Shown here: positions 1 to 8,147 of the stretch, one piece after another
Layout of the letters: every line of letters begins with the position of its first letter
How positions within the stretch are numbered: the stretch's first letter is position 1
The notes under the pieces: model-generated
What the model saw: the letters and a program-made list of their open reading frames with translations, nothing else
Database searches by the model: none
What the model was told of the DNA's origin: nothing
NCBI GenBank assembly: GCA_037969395.1
Contig: JBBKXJ010000093.1
Location: 1-36,103, forward strand
Direction: 5' to 3'
DNA length: 36,103 nt
From: JBBKXJ01 sp037969395
GTDB lineage: Bacteria; Pseudomonadota; Gammaproteobacteria; Pseudomonadales; JAUIET01
Translations under genes and position numbers: made by a program

Positions 1-1274
1 GCGTGTTCGGCCAGCGTGGTACAGTCTATGGCAGCGCTGCTTTGCTCGCGCTTGTGCAGATGAATTCGAAAAATCTCTGCGCGGGTTTTTGGGTCTGGAA
101 GATCAACGAAGAATATTTCGTCGAAGCGACCCTTGCGTAACAGCTCGGGCGGCAGCTGCCGAATGGAGTTGCTGGTTGCAACAATAAACACGGCGGCTTT
201 TTTTTCGGCTAGCCATGTGAGCAGTGTTCCCAGCAGACGACGCGACGTGCCTTCATCGCTTGCCTCGTTGCTGATAGCCTTCTCAAGCTCGTCGATCCAC
301 AGCACGCAGGGTGCCATCGCCTCTGCTAATTTGAGTGCGTCACGCAGATTGCGCTCGGTCTCACCAATAAACTTGTTGTACAGACTGGCCATATCCAGCC
401 GCAGTAAGGGCAGCTGCCAGAGGCCCGCCACTGCTTTGGCAGCCAGGCTTTTGCCGCCGCCCTGTACGCCAGTGAGCAACAGCCCCTTGGGCTTGTCCAC
501 CGTATTTGTGTCAACAAAGGCCTGCGCACGCAGGCGTAACCATTCCTGCAGACGTTGCATGCCGGCGACGGCACTCCACTGCTGTGTATCGTACTCGTAG
601 CTCAGCACGCCTTTCAGATCCATCAATTTAAAGCGGGCTTTGTTCACCTCGGCGATATCGGACTCGGTAATAGCACCGTCATCGACGATGGCGCCGCGCA
701 CCAGCCGTCGCGTCTCAGCCATGTTCATACCGCGAAGATGGCTAGTCAATTGCTTTAGGGTTTGTTGATCAGTCTTAACGCGTTGGCCGGCATTTTGCTC
801 ACTCCACCGATTCGCCTCTTCGCGTACCAGCGCCATAATGTCTTGCTGACTAGGCAACGACAGTGTCAGCTCGGCGCTTAAATGGGTTAGTTCGGGCGGA
901 ATTTGCAGTGCATGGCCGAGCATGATTAGCGTGCGTGGCACGGCTTCGTGCTGCAGCGCGATATCTTTCACTAACCGTGTCAACAATGGTGCCTGCTGCA
1001 GGTAGGGGTGAAAGTCGCACAATACATACAGGCCAGCCTGGCCGCTTTGTTTAATTTGGCGCAGCGCGGCATCTGGCTGCTGTGTGTCGTTGGCTGAGTC
1101 CGGTTTGGCGCCGAAGCCAAGCGCCTGCAGCCCTTCGGAGGCCGACCATACGTAAATGGGCAACTTTTGCTGCACCGCCAGCCGCGTCAGCAGCTGCAGC
1201 GCATGTTTTTCATCGCGGCTCAGCAAGCTGATGATTGGGATAGCCGATTTAAGCAGCAGATTTAGGTCATGCAT
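1..1274 (-). CDS. Ycf46-like AAA ATPase, C-terminus cut off by window edge
   Basis: An open frame reads from ATG at 1274 to the left edge (about 424 codons) and is incomplete at the C-terminus. The first ~240 residues resemble the N-terminal half of Ycf46-type proteins, without clear catalytic motifs. An AAA module follows: Walker A GVQGGGKS near residue 267, Walker B VLWIDELEKA near 322-331, a sensor-like ATSNS near 364, then GRFDEIFFVDLPD, the usual AAA segment with conserved arginine and downstream DLPD. Family knowledge: these are soluble ATPases of unclear substrate, in cyanobacteria linked to CO2/stress acclimation; the role in proteobacteria is unknown. It is divergent from coq7 across a 117-bp gap. 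The ATP-binding role is sure; the biological role is not. Confidence 0.85.
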   Translation of the reverse strand, partial: MHDLNLLLKSAIPIISLLSRDEKHALQLLTRLAVQQKLPIYVWSASEGLQALGFGAKPDSANDTQQPDAALRQIKQSGQAGLYVLCDFHPYLQQAPLLTRLVKDIALQHEAVPRTLIMLGHALQIPPELTHLSAELTLSLPSQQDIMALVREEANRWSEQNAGQRVKTDQQTLKQLTSHLRGMNMAETRRLVRGAIVDDGAITESDIAEVNKARFKLMDLKGVLSYEYDTQQWSAVAGMQRLQEWLRLRAQAFVDTNTVDKPKGLLLTGVQGGGKSLAAKAVAGLWQLPLLRLDMASLYNKFIGETERNLRDALKLAEAMAPCVLWIDELEKAISNEASDEGTSRRLLGTLLTWLAEKKAAVFIVATSNSIRQLPPELLRKGRFDEIFFVDLPDPKTRAEIFRIHLHKREQSSAAIDCTTLAEH

Positions 1275-1391
1275 AGTTCTAGGTTAGCAGTATTGTTGAT
1301 TATTAAATTGTGGTGCACGCTGCGGGCAGCGTCCACATTTGCGGCTAAAAAGATTTAAACTGGTCGGCCTGCAATCACGTAGATATTGACT

Positions 1392-2039
1392 ATGGATTCA
1401 AAGCGCAGCCTTTCCTTTCTCGATCAATGCCTGTCCCGCTTTGACCGCGCCCTAAAAACCGTTGCCGGCGGTGCTCCGCCGGCGCAGCGTCGTTCGCCCG
1501 CGGCTGACGTTGCATCGGCAGAGTTGAATGCAGTCGAACGTAACCATGTCGCAGGGTTAATGCGGGTTAATCACACTGGTGAAGTTTGCGCCCAGGCACT
1601 CTATAAAGGCCAGGCGCTGGGCGCGCGCAGTCAGGACGTGCGCGACGCGATGCAGCAAGCCGCCGCAGAAGAGGTGGACCACCTGGCCTGGTGCGAGCAA
1701 CGTATCAATGAGCTAGATGGCCACACCAGCTATTTGAATCCGCTATGGTACGGGCTGTCGTTCAGCATGGGCGCGCTGGCCGGCGCGGTGGGCGATAAGG
1801 TCAGTCTGGGATTTATCGCCGCGACTGAAGATCAGGTGTGTGAGCACCTGCGTGAGCATCTTGACCGGTTGCCGCCGAAGGACAACAGAAGCCGCGTTAT
1901 TATCGAGCAAATGCTGCACGACGAAGCGCAACATGCCGAGCATGCAATGGAGTCCGGTGGACAAGCGTTTCCGCTACCCGTTAAGCGGGCTATGACTGGC
2001 CTGGCGCGCGTGATGACGCAAACCAGCTATAGAATCTAG
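1392..2039 (+). CDS. coq7: Coq7, 2-polyprenyl-3-methyl-6-methoxy-1,4-benzoquinone monooxygenase
   Basis: This di-iron hydroxylase carries out the last ring hydroxylation of ubiquinone synthesis at the inner membrane. The di-iron ligand motifs are visible: NHTGEVCAQ (Glu64), EEVDHLAW and, near the C-terminus, HDEAQHAEH. A TTG lies six bases upstream in frame, but ATG at 1392 gives 215 aa, the normal length for Pseudomonas-type Coq7, so that start is preferred. E. coli uses UbiF for this step, so Coq7 points to a Pseudomonas-like lineage. The stop codon overlaps the stop of the convergent OsmC-family gene. In P. aeruginosa coq7 also lies near vfr and trpGDC, with speD between; speD is absent here. 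Confidence 0.96.
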   Translation: MDSKRSLSFLDQCLSRFDRALKTVAGGAPPAQRRSPAADVASAELNAVERNHVAGLMRVNHTGEVCAQALYKGQALGARSQDVRDAMQQAAAEEVDHLAWCEQRINELDGHTSYLNPLWYGLSFSMGALAGAVGDKVSLGFIAATEDQVCEHLREHLDRLPPKDNRSRVIIEQMLHDEAQHAEHAMESGGQAFPLPVKRAMTGLARVMTQTSYRI

Positions 2040-2464
2040 CCTGCGTCGGTCGTCTCGATCGAATAATCGTGACTGATGGCAACACCACCTTTTGTCAGCA
2101 TGATGGAGGCCGAACAATACTTCTCTGCCGACAAATCTACCGCACGTTTGACCAGGCTTTCCTTTAGCGCGAGCCCGCTGATTACGAAATGAAGATGTAT
2201 TTTAGTAAACACCGCAGGTATCGCATCGGCCCGTTCTGCCTTAATTTCTGTTCTGCAGGCAGTCACTTGTTGTCTGGATTTTTGCAGTATGCTGACCACG
2301 TCGTAGGCCGAGCAGCCGCCGAGGCCGAGAAGCAACATTTCCATAGGCCGCACACCGGTGTTGCGCCCGCCGGCTTCTGGCGGGCCGTCCATAATCACTG
2401 AATGACCACTGCCGGCTTCGCCAATGAACTGTGCGCCGTCGGTCCATTTCACTGTTGCTTGCAT
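2036..2464 (-). CDS. OsmC/Ohr family protein (YhfA-like)
   Basis: This is a 142-aa OsmC-fold protein. The two family cysteines are visible, in GLGGCSAYDVV and in EKYCSASIM. In OsmC/Ohr proteins these form the peroxidatic and resolving pair that reduces organic hydroperoxides. Length and motif spacing fit the YhfA-like subgroup, whose physiological substrate is not established. The ATG at 2464 opens the frame. The gene is divergent from crp, with 216 bp between, and convergent with coq7, overlapping it by 4 bp. The same neighbour sits next to vfr in Pseudomonas, which supports orthology. It acts in the cytoplasm and is probably involved in oxidative-stress defence. Confidence 0.85.
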   Translation of the reverse strand: MQATVKWTDGAQFIGEAGSGHSVIMDGPPEAGGRNTGVRPMEMLLLGLGGCSAYDVVSILQKSRQQVTACRTEIKAERADAIPAVFTKIHLHFVISGLALKESLVKRAVDLSAEKYCSASIMLTKGGVAISHDYSIETTDAG

Positions 2465-2560
2465 GCGTTTTTTTCCTACGTTTAAGTTGGCGCGCGGAGC
2501 TTAGCACACTGCATAGCATGAAAAGGTGCGGCGAAAGTAAGCTGGTGAAATAATACACAA

Positions 2561-2574
2561 TTTACAATTGTAAA
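2561..2574. promoter_or_regulatory. AT-rich 14-bp perfect palindrome in the osmC-crp divergent region
   Basis: TTTACAATTGTAAA is a perfect palindrome in the 216-bp AT-rich divergent intergenic region between the OsmC-family gene and crp. It could be a dimeric operator for either gene. A separate CRP half-site (TGTGA, 2623-2627) has no good partner, so autoregulation by CRP is only a possibility. Confidence 0.3.
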
Positions 2575-2680
2575 ATTCACAGTCAACCTTTTTTGGGAAT
2601 TTTTCAACTATTACTGGAAAACTGTGACATACATACTACTCTTATAACAAGTTTGATTACTTTTTGAGTAGGTATACACA

Positions 2681-3316
2681 GTGGTCCAGTTGGCTTTAAA
2701 TCCGCACATCGATCGAGTTGAACAATTTCTAACCGCATGTCACCGCCGCCGCTATCCTGCGAAGAGCACTATTATCTATGCGGGTGACGATTGTGATTCA
2801 CTGTACTACGTGATCAAAGGCTCGGTAACAGTCGTGATTGAAGACGACAATGGCCGGGAAATGATTGTTGCCTATCTGAATGACGGCGACTTCTTTGGCG
2901 AGATGGGGCTGTTTGATATCGAAGGAGCCCGCAGTGCCTGGGTACGCGCCAAGACCGAGTGCGAAGTGGGCGAGATTAGCTATTCCAAGTTTAACGAATT
3001 ATCGTTGCAGGAACCGCACATCATCAAAGCCATTGGTACGCAAATGGCAGAGCGTCTGCGCAACACCACACGCAAGGTAGGCGATCTGGCGTTTCTCGAT
3101 GTCACCGGTCGTGTTGCCCGTACCCTGCTTGATTTGAGCAAAGAACCCGACGCGATGACCCATCCCGACGGCATGCAAATTAAAATTACACGCCAGGAAA
3201 TAGGCCGCATCGTCGGCTGCTCGCGTGAGATGGTAGGCCGTGTATTGAAGGGACTTGAGGAGCAGGGGCTGGTTTCGGTCAAAGGCAAGACCATGGTTGT
3301 GTACGGTACGCGCTAG
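2681..3316 (+). CDS. crp: cAMP receptor protein (Vfr/Crp type)
   Basis: This is a 211-aa global transcription regulator that binds cAMP and activates or represses promoters. Residues ~15-120 form the cyclic-nucleotide domain with the cAMP pocket signature GEMGLF (73-78) and Arg84-Ser85 (RSAWVRA). The long dimer helix follows and carries Thr129-Thr130 where E. coli CRP has Thr-Ser, as in Pseudomonas Vfr. The C-terminal helix-turn-helix (about 170-190, ITRQEIGRIVGCSREMVGR) is nearly identical to E. coli CRP and should read the TGTGA half-site. The start is GTG at 2681, preceded by GAGTAGG. The neighbours (trpC convergent, OsmC-family gene divergent) match the vfr locus of Pseudomonas. Confidence 0.96.
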   Translation: MVQLALNPHIDRVEQFLTACHRRRYPAKSTIIYAGDDCDSLYYVIKGSVTVVIEDDNGREMIVAYLNDGDFFGEMGLFDIEGARSAWVRAKTECEVGEISYSKFNELSLQEPHIIKAIGTQMAERLRNTTRKVGDLAFLDVTGRVARTLLDLSKEPDAMTHPDGMQIKITRQEIGRIVGCSREMVGRVLKGLEEQGLVSVKGKTMVVYGTR

Positions 3317-3402
3317 CACCCTTCAGCGTATAAATTCTGCGCCGCTACCGAGCATCGAACAGTTGCAAGTCTGTTCATTAAACGGCACGCAATTTATATT
3401 TA

Positions 3403-4200
3403 TTAATAGAACAAACCTCTCAAAGCCGCGCCGGGATCCTCGGCGCGCATAAACGCTTCCCCCACAAGAAAAGCATTGACGTGATTGTCGCGCATAAGCT
3501 GCACATCAGCGCGCTCGTGAATACCGCTTTCAGTTATGACCAAACATTGTTGCGGAATATATTCCAGCAAGTTTAACGTGTTGTTTAGCGATGTCTCAAA
3601 GGAGTGAAGGTCACGATTATTGATGCCCAGAAGCGTCGGTTGCAGTGCCAACGCCCGCTCCAGCTCATGCTTATCGTGAACTTCGACTAAAACATCCAGC
3701 CCCGTTTCAATAGCTAAATCGTATAGCGTCTTCAGCTTACCGGGCTGATCAACAAACGCGGCTACGATCAGCAACAGGCAATCCGCGTTCATTGCGCGTG
3801 TCTCAAACACCTGATACTCGTCGATAATAAAATCTTTGCGCAGCACTGGCAGGTCGCAGGCAAGCCGGGCAGCGTGCAGATACTCAGGCGCGCCCTGAAA
3901 GAAATCCCTGTCGGTTAATACGGAAAGACACGCAGCACCAGCTTGCGCATAGGATTGTGCAATTGCCTGCGGGTCAAACTGTTCGCGAATAACCCCCTTG
4001 CTTGGCGACGCCTTTTTTACTTCGGCGATAATGGCCGGTTCTGCCAACGCTAATTTTTGTTGCAACGCGCGCGCAAAGCCGCGGCAGGCGGTAGTGGGCA
4101 GCTGCAAACGTAGTTCGTGCAAGGGCGTGGCGGCTTTGGCTATGGCAATCTCTTCGACCTTGCGTGCCAGAATTTTGTCCAGAACAGTGCCGGTTTTCAT
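3403..4200 (-). CDS. trpC: Indole-3-glycerol phosphate synthase TrpC
   Basis: This 265-aa enzyme closes the indole ring from carboxyphenylamino-deoxyribulose phosphate in tryptophan synthesis. The TIM-barrel signatures are clear: AEVKKASPSKG near residues 60-70 (catalytic Lys and phosphate contacts), LRKDFI near 120, GINNRDL near 194 and ITESGI near 223. It is a monofunctional TrpC, not the TrpC-TrpF fusion of enteric bacteria. It is the last gene of the rpe-trpEGDC operon, starting 4 bp after the trpD stop. It converges on crp. I see no clear hairpin terminator in the 86 bp between the two stop codons. Confidence 0.96.
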   Translation of the reverse strand: MKTGTVLDKILARKVEEIAIAKAATPLHELRLQLPTTACRGFARALQQKLALAEPAIIAEVKKASPSKGVIREQFDPQAIAQSYAQAGAACLSVLTDRDFFQGAPEYLHAARLACDLPVLRKDFIIDEYQVFETRAMNADCLLLIVAAFVDQPGKLKTLYDLAIETGLDVLVEVHDKHELERALALQPTLLGINNRDLHSFETSLNNTLNLLEYIPQQCLVITESGIHERADVQLMRDNHVNAFLVGEAFMRAEDPGAALRGLFY

Positions 4201-4204
4201 ATGA

Positions 4205-5230
4205 TTAAGCGGTTTTTAACAGCGTGGTGAAGTCAGCAAGATCCTGCAACTTTAGCAGCGCCAAACCGCTGCTGATGGCATCTTGCGCCATATCAACGCC
4301 TTGCTGCAGGTTGCTGCACAGGTCGCCGGCGTAAATTGCAGCGCCGGCGTTAATGGCCAGCATATCCGCCGCCGCCGCGTGTTTGCCGCTCAGTGCCGCC
4401 TTGATCAACTGCAGACTCTCTGCGGGATTGGCTACTTTGAGGCTGTCCAGCGGGTGAGTCGATAGCCCAAAATCTGCGGGCGCGATTTCGTAGGAGCGGA
4501 TTTCGCCGCCTTTTAATTCAGTCACAAAGGTACTGCTGGCTATACTGATTTCATCAAGCCCGTCGGCGGAACTAACGCAGAGTGCATGTTTGCTGCCAAA
4601 CTGCTGCAATACCTCGGCAAAAGCGGGTAACCAGTGGGGGTCGAACACACCGATCATCTGGTGCAAGGCGTTGGCCGGATTAGTCAGTGGCCCCAGCAAA
4701 TTAAAAATTGTCCGCGTCGCCAATTCCTTGCGCGCGCCTATCGCGTGTTTCATCGCGCTGTGATGGTTTACGGCGAACATAAATCCCACGCCGACTTCAT
4801 TTATACAGCGCGCCACCTCTTCTGCGCTTAAGTCAAGCCGCACGCCGGCGGCTTCCAGCACGTCGGCGCTGCCGCTGTTGCTGGTGACCGAACGATTGCC
4901 ATGTTTGGCGACTTTGCCGCCAGCTGCGGCCACGATCAAGGCACTGGCAGTGGAGACGTTAAAAAGCCCTGCACCATCGCCGCCGGTGCCAACGATATCG
5001 ATCAGCGGCATGTCTCCCAGGTCCACCCTGGTTGCGAGTTCGCGCATCACCTGCGCCGCGCCGAAAATCTCCGCGCTGGTTTCACCTTTCATTCGCAGGG
5101 CAACCAACAGACCGCCAATTTGCGCTTCGCTGGCATTGCCGGTCATTACCTCGCGCATGACCGACTGCATTTGCTCGCTGCCCAGCGACTCGCCGTTGAC
5201 CAGCTGATTTATCGCTGCTTGTATCTTCAT
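4205..5230 (-). CDS. trpD: Anthranilate phosphoribosyltransferase TrpD
   Basis: TrpD transfers phosphoribose from PRPP to anthranilate. The glycine-rich PRPP loop GTGGDGAGLFNVST and the KHGNRSVTSNSGSADVLEA block are typical of the family. Two in-frame ATGs are close together. The one at 5230 overlaps the trpG stop as ATGA and has GGA at good spacing, so it is chosen, giving 341 aa; the alternative at 5236 adds two residues. The overlap implies translational coupling to trpG. It is a monofunctional TrpD, unlike the fused TrpG-TrpD of E. coli. Confidence 0.96.
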   Translation of the reverse strand: MKIQAAINQLVNGESLGSEQMQSVMREVMTGNASEAQIGGLLVALRMKGETSAEIFGAAQVMRELATRVDLGDMPLIDIVGTGGDGAGLFNVSTASALIVAAAGGKVAKHGNRSVTSNSGSADVLEAAGVRLDLSAEEVARCINEVGVGFMFAVNHHSAMKHAIGARKELATRTIFNLLGPLTNPANALHQMIGVFDPHWLPAFAEVLQQFGSKHALCVSSADGLDEISIASSTFVTELKGGEIRSYEIAPADFGLSTHPLDSLKVANPAESLQLIKAALSGKHAAAADMLAINAGAAIYAGDLCSNLQQGVDMAQDAISSGLALLKLQDLADFTTLLKTA

Positions 5231-5808
5231 GTGCATTCCAAAAAATTCTGTAACAGCTGGTGGCCGTGCTCGGTAAGAATCGACTCAGGATGAAACTGCA
5301 CCCCTTCAAGCGCCAGCGAGCGGTGACGCAAGCCCATAATCTCGGCGCGCTCACCGTTCTCATGCTGCGTCCAGGCGGTGACTTCGAGTTGGTCGGGTAA
5401 ACTGGCAGCCTCGACAATCAGCGAGTGATAGCGGGTTGCAGCAAACGGCGAGGGCAGGTCACGAAACACGCCTTTACCGCTGTGATGGATGGCCGAGACT
5501 TTACCGTGCATGACTTTCTCGGCGCGCACGACACGGCCGCCGTAGGCCTGGCCGATAGCCTGATGGCCGAGGCAGATACCCAGCAAGGGCAGTTTGCCGG
5601 CGAAGTACTTAACTACGTCCAACGATATACCTGATTCGTTTGGAGTACACGGCCCCGGGGAAATTACAATACGCTCCGGCTGCCATTCCTCGATGGCGGC
5701 AATAGTAACTTCGTCGTTGCGCACCACTTTAACGTCGGCACCGAGTTCACCAAGATATTGCACCACGTTGTAGGTAAACGAGTCGTAATTATCAATCATT
5801 AACAGCAT
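5227..5808 (-). CDS. trpG: Anthranilate synthase glutamine amidotransferase subunit TrpG
   Basis: This 193-aa class I glutamine amidotransferase supplies ammonia to TrpE. The nucleophile Cys79 sits in LLGICLGHQA, the oxyanion segment is SPGPCTPNESG, and the catalytic His is in FHPESILTEHG. The ATG at 5808 overlaps the trpE TGA by one base (TGATG), indicating coupled translation and a fixed ratio with its partner. In many gammaproteobacteria the same subunit also serves PabB. Knowledge-based point: in P. aeruginosa pyocin genes separate trpE from trpG, whereas here they overlap. Confidence 0.96.
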   Translation of the reverse strand: MLLMIDNYDSFTYNVVQYLGELGADVKVVRNDEVTIAAIEEWQPERIVISPGPCTPNESGISLDVVKYFAGKLPLLGICLGHQAIGQAYGGRVVRAEKVMHGKVSAIHHSGKGVFRDLPSPFAATRYHSLIVEAASLPDQLEVTAWTQHENGERAEIMGLRHRSLALEGVQFHPESILTEHGHQLLQNFLECT

Positions 5809-7325
5809 CAGCTCGTGCCCTCATCCGCTGTCACGGATTGTTCAGCCAACGCGGCGGCGCGAAATATTGCCCGCGCCTTGTTAAGGGTTTCTTCCCACTC
5901 TGCGGCTGGCTGTGAGTCGGCAACGATGCCGCCACCGACCTGAATATACAGGCGCTTATCCTTGATGACCGCTGTTCTGATGGCGATCGCCGTATCCATA
6001 TCGCCCTGCCAGGAAATGTAACCTATCGCGCCACCGTAAACACCGCGCTTGGTCGGCTCCAGTTCGTCGATGATTTGCATAGCGCGAATTTTTGGCGCGC
6101 CGCTGAGGGTGCCGGCGGGCAGGGTGGCTCGCAGCACGTCGATGGCGCTCATGCCGGCGCGCAACGTACCGCATACGTTAGAGACGATGTGCATGACGTG
6201 GGAATAATATTCCACGCTCATTTTGTCGGACAGCTCGACGCTGCCGATGTCGGCAATGCGACCGACATCGTTACGGCCAAGGTCTATCAGCATGAGGTGC
6301 TCGGCAATTTCCTTCGGGTCTGCCAGCAACTCCTGCTCCAGCGCCTTGTCTTCCGCAGCGGTCTGGCCGCGCGGGCGCGTGCCCGCCAACGGTCGCACAG
6401 TGACCTTGCCCTGCTCTGAACGCGCCAGTATCTCCGGCGACGAGCCGACCACGTGAAAGCTATCCAGGTTGAGAAAGTACAGGTAGGGCGACGGGTTGAG
6501 CAGACGCAAGGCACGGTAAAATTGCAGCGGTTCGGCATTGAATGGTGTTGATAGCCGACGCGACAACACCACCTGCATGGTGTCACCGTCGAGAATATAT
6601 TCCTTGATGCGCTCAATTCCCTCTGCGTGCTGTGTCCGGGTCATTTCGTTAGCGAAATCGCTTTCCTGAATCGCCATAGGCTGTGCGTCGAGTTCGATGT
6701 TAGCGAGTCTCGGCGCGACGCCGTCTAACATTTGGCTTAAGGCGTCAAGTCGCTGCTGTGCGTGCGCATAGGCATTTTCAACGTTTGGGTCAGCGTGAAC
6801 GATAAGTTTGATGGTGCCGGAGAAGTTATCGAACACGACTAACTCATCCGATACCATCAGCAGTATATCCGGCGTTTGCAGCGTGTCGGGAGCGCTGTGT
6901 TCGGCCAGCCGCGGTTCCACATAGCGCACCGTGTCGTAGCCAAAATAGCCAACCAGACCGCCATGAAACGTTGGTAAATTTGGCAGTTCCGGTACGCTAT
7001 AACGCGCCTGGAATTGTTCAACAAATGCAAGCGGGTCGCTGGCAATGTGCGACTCCTGTAGCTCACCGTCGCATTCGACGCTGATTTGCTGGCCGTGAAC
7101 TTTCAATACAGTGCGGCACGGCAAACCAATTATTGAATAGCGGCCCCAGGTCTCGCCGCCGTGTACCGATTCGAGTAAATATGAATAACCGCCATTGGCG
7201 AGTTTCAAATAACTGCTCAGTGGCGTTTCCAAATCGGCCAGCCGTTCACGCAGCAACGGGATACGGTTGTAACCGCGCTGCGCATGTGCGGCGAATTGTT
7301 CAGGGGTCATGTTCAATGGCATCAT
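5808..7325 (-). CDS. trpE: Anthranilate synthase component I TrpE
   Basis: TrpE converts chorismate plus ammonia to anthranilate, the first committed step of tryptophan synthesis. Visible features are the N-terminal YLLES motif (about residues 49-53), which in this family belongs to the tryptophan feedback site, and the C-terminal chorismate-binding domain with GSSPEILAR, RPLAGTRPRG, LIDLGRNDVGR, AGTLSGAPK and GGGIV. The start is uncertain: ATG at 7325 gives 505 aa, while ATG at 7310 (MTPEQF) resembles the N-terminus of related TrpE proteins; neither has a convincing ribosome site. It lies 45 bp after rpe with no visible leader peptide or attenuator, so control may be feedback inhibition or lie upstream of rpe. 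Confidence 0.95.
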   Translation of the reverse strand: MMPLNMTPEQFAAHAQRGYNRIPLLRERLADLETPLSSYLKLANGGYSYLLESVHGGETWGRYSIIGLPCRTVLKVHGQQISVECDGELQESHIASDPLAFVEQFQARYSVPELPNLPTFHGGLVGYFGYDTVRYVEPRLAEHSAPDTLQTPDILLMVSDELVVFDNFSGTIKLIVHADPNVENAYAHAQQRLDALSQMLDGVAPRLANIELDAQPMAIQESDFANEMTRTQHAEGIERIKEYILDGDTMQVVLSRRLSTPFNAEPLQFYRALRLLNPSPYLYFLNLDSFHVVGSSPEILARSEQGKVTVRPLAGTRPRGQTAAEDKALEQELLADPKEIAEHLMLIDLGRNDVGRIADIGSVELSDKMSVEYYSHVMHIVSNVCGTLRAGMSAIDVLRATLPAGTLSGAPKIRAMQIIDELEPTKRGVYGGAIGYISWQGDMDTAIAIRTAVIKDKRLYIQVGGGIVADSQPAAEWEETLNKARAIFRAAALAEQSVTADEGTS

Positions 7326-7370
7326 TTATTGTGCTGGTAACGGATAAGCCGCCGGCGTGTAAAATCAGCG

Positions 7371-8042
7371 CTATGCTTGCGCCAATTGCGCCCGCATTGC
7401 CGCGATCACGGTCGCATAATCTGCTGCGTTAAAAATAGCCGATCCGGCAACGAAAGTATCGGCTCCTGCCGCTGCAATTTCATGAATATTGTCTACGCTA
7501 ACCCCACCGTCGACCTCAAGTCGTATCGGTAGGCCGCTGTCGTCTATTAACGCTCGCGCCTCGCGTAGTTTGTCCAGCGTGGAAGGAATAAACTTCTGGC
7601 CGCCAAAACCGGGGTTAACCGACATCAGCAAAATCATATCGACCTTATCCATCACGTATTTCAGGTCGTACAGTGGCGCTGCCGGGTTAAACACCAGCCC
7701 GGACTTGCAGCCAGCGTCACGAATCAACTGCAGAGAGCGATCAACATGCTCGCTGGCGGCCGGGTGAAAGGTGATGAAACTGGCACCCGCGTTGGCGAAA
7801 TCGCCGATTAACCGGTCCACCGGCTTGACCATCAAATGTACGTCGATTGGCGCGTTGATGCCGTAAGCGCGCAGTGCCTTGCACACCATGGGGCCAATAG
7901 TAAGATTAGGCACGTAGTGGTTGTCCATCACATCAAAATGGATGATATCGGCACCGGCTTCCAGCACGGCGTCAACCTCGGCACCGAGGCGAGCGAAATC
8001 AGCCGATAGAATGGAAGGGGCAATTTGATAGTCGATTGACAT
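7371..8042 (-). CDS. rpe: Ribulose-phosphate 3-epimerase
   Basis: This enzyme interconverts ribulose-5-P and xylulose-5-P in the pentose phosphate pathway, feeding ribose for PRPP, which TrpD uses. The TIM-barrel motifs are intact: APSILSADFARLG, HFDVMDNHYVPN (metal-binding His/Asp), HLMVKPVD, VNPGFGGQKF and EVDGGVS. The frame stays open to a TTG at 8087, but ATG at 8042 gives 223 aa and MSIDYQIAPS, the family's normal N-terminus, so it is preferred. It appears to be the first gene of the trp operon. The phosphoglycolate phosphatase gene (gph) that usually sits between rpe and trpE in Pseudomonas is absent. Confidence 0.96.
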   Translation of the reverse strand: MSIDYQIAPSILSADFARLGAEVDAVLEAGADIIHFDVMDNHYVPNLTIGPMVCKALRAYGINAPIDVHLMVKPVDRLIGDFANAGASFITFHPAASEHVDRSLQLIRDAGCKSGLVFNPAAPLYDLKYVMDKVDMILLMSVNPGFGGQKFIPSTLDKLREARALIDDSGLPIRLEVDGGVSVDNIHEIAAAGADTFVAGSAIFNAADYATVIAAMRAQLAQA

Positions 8043-8147
8043 GGAAGTTTCAGCGGCGCGGATAAACGGCGATTGTACTTTATTCAACGCGTAACGTAAG
8101 CGTTCGCCTATACTTTAGTGACCAGTTTTCTCGTTACAGGCAATGGA

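Noticed and set aside
133..600. 155-codon plus-strand frame at the left end
   Set aside because: It is antisense to the AAA ATPase, whose motifs are clear on the minus strand, and its composition (Ser/Arg-rich) is typical of a shadow frame.
2623..2627. CRP autoregulatory site upstream of crp
   Set aside because: Only one TGTGA half-site is present, without a TCACA partner at the right spacing.
8118..8147. GTG start of the DUF3530-like gene
   Set aside because: It would place ten extra residues before a well-formed signal peptide; ATG at 8148 fits better.
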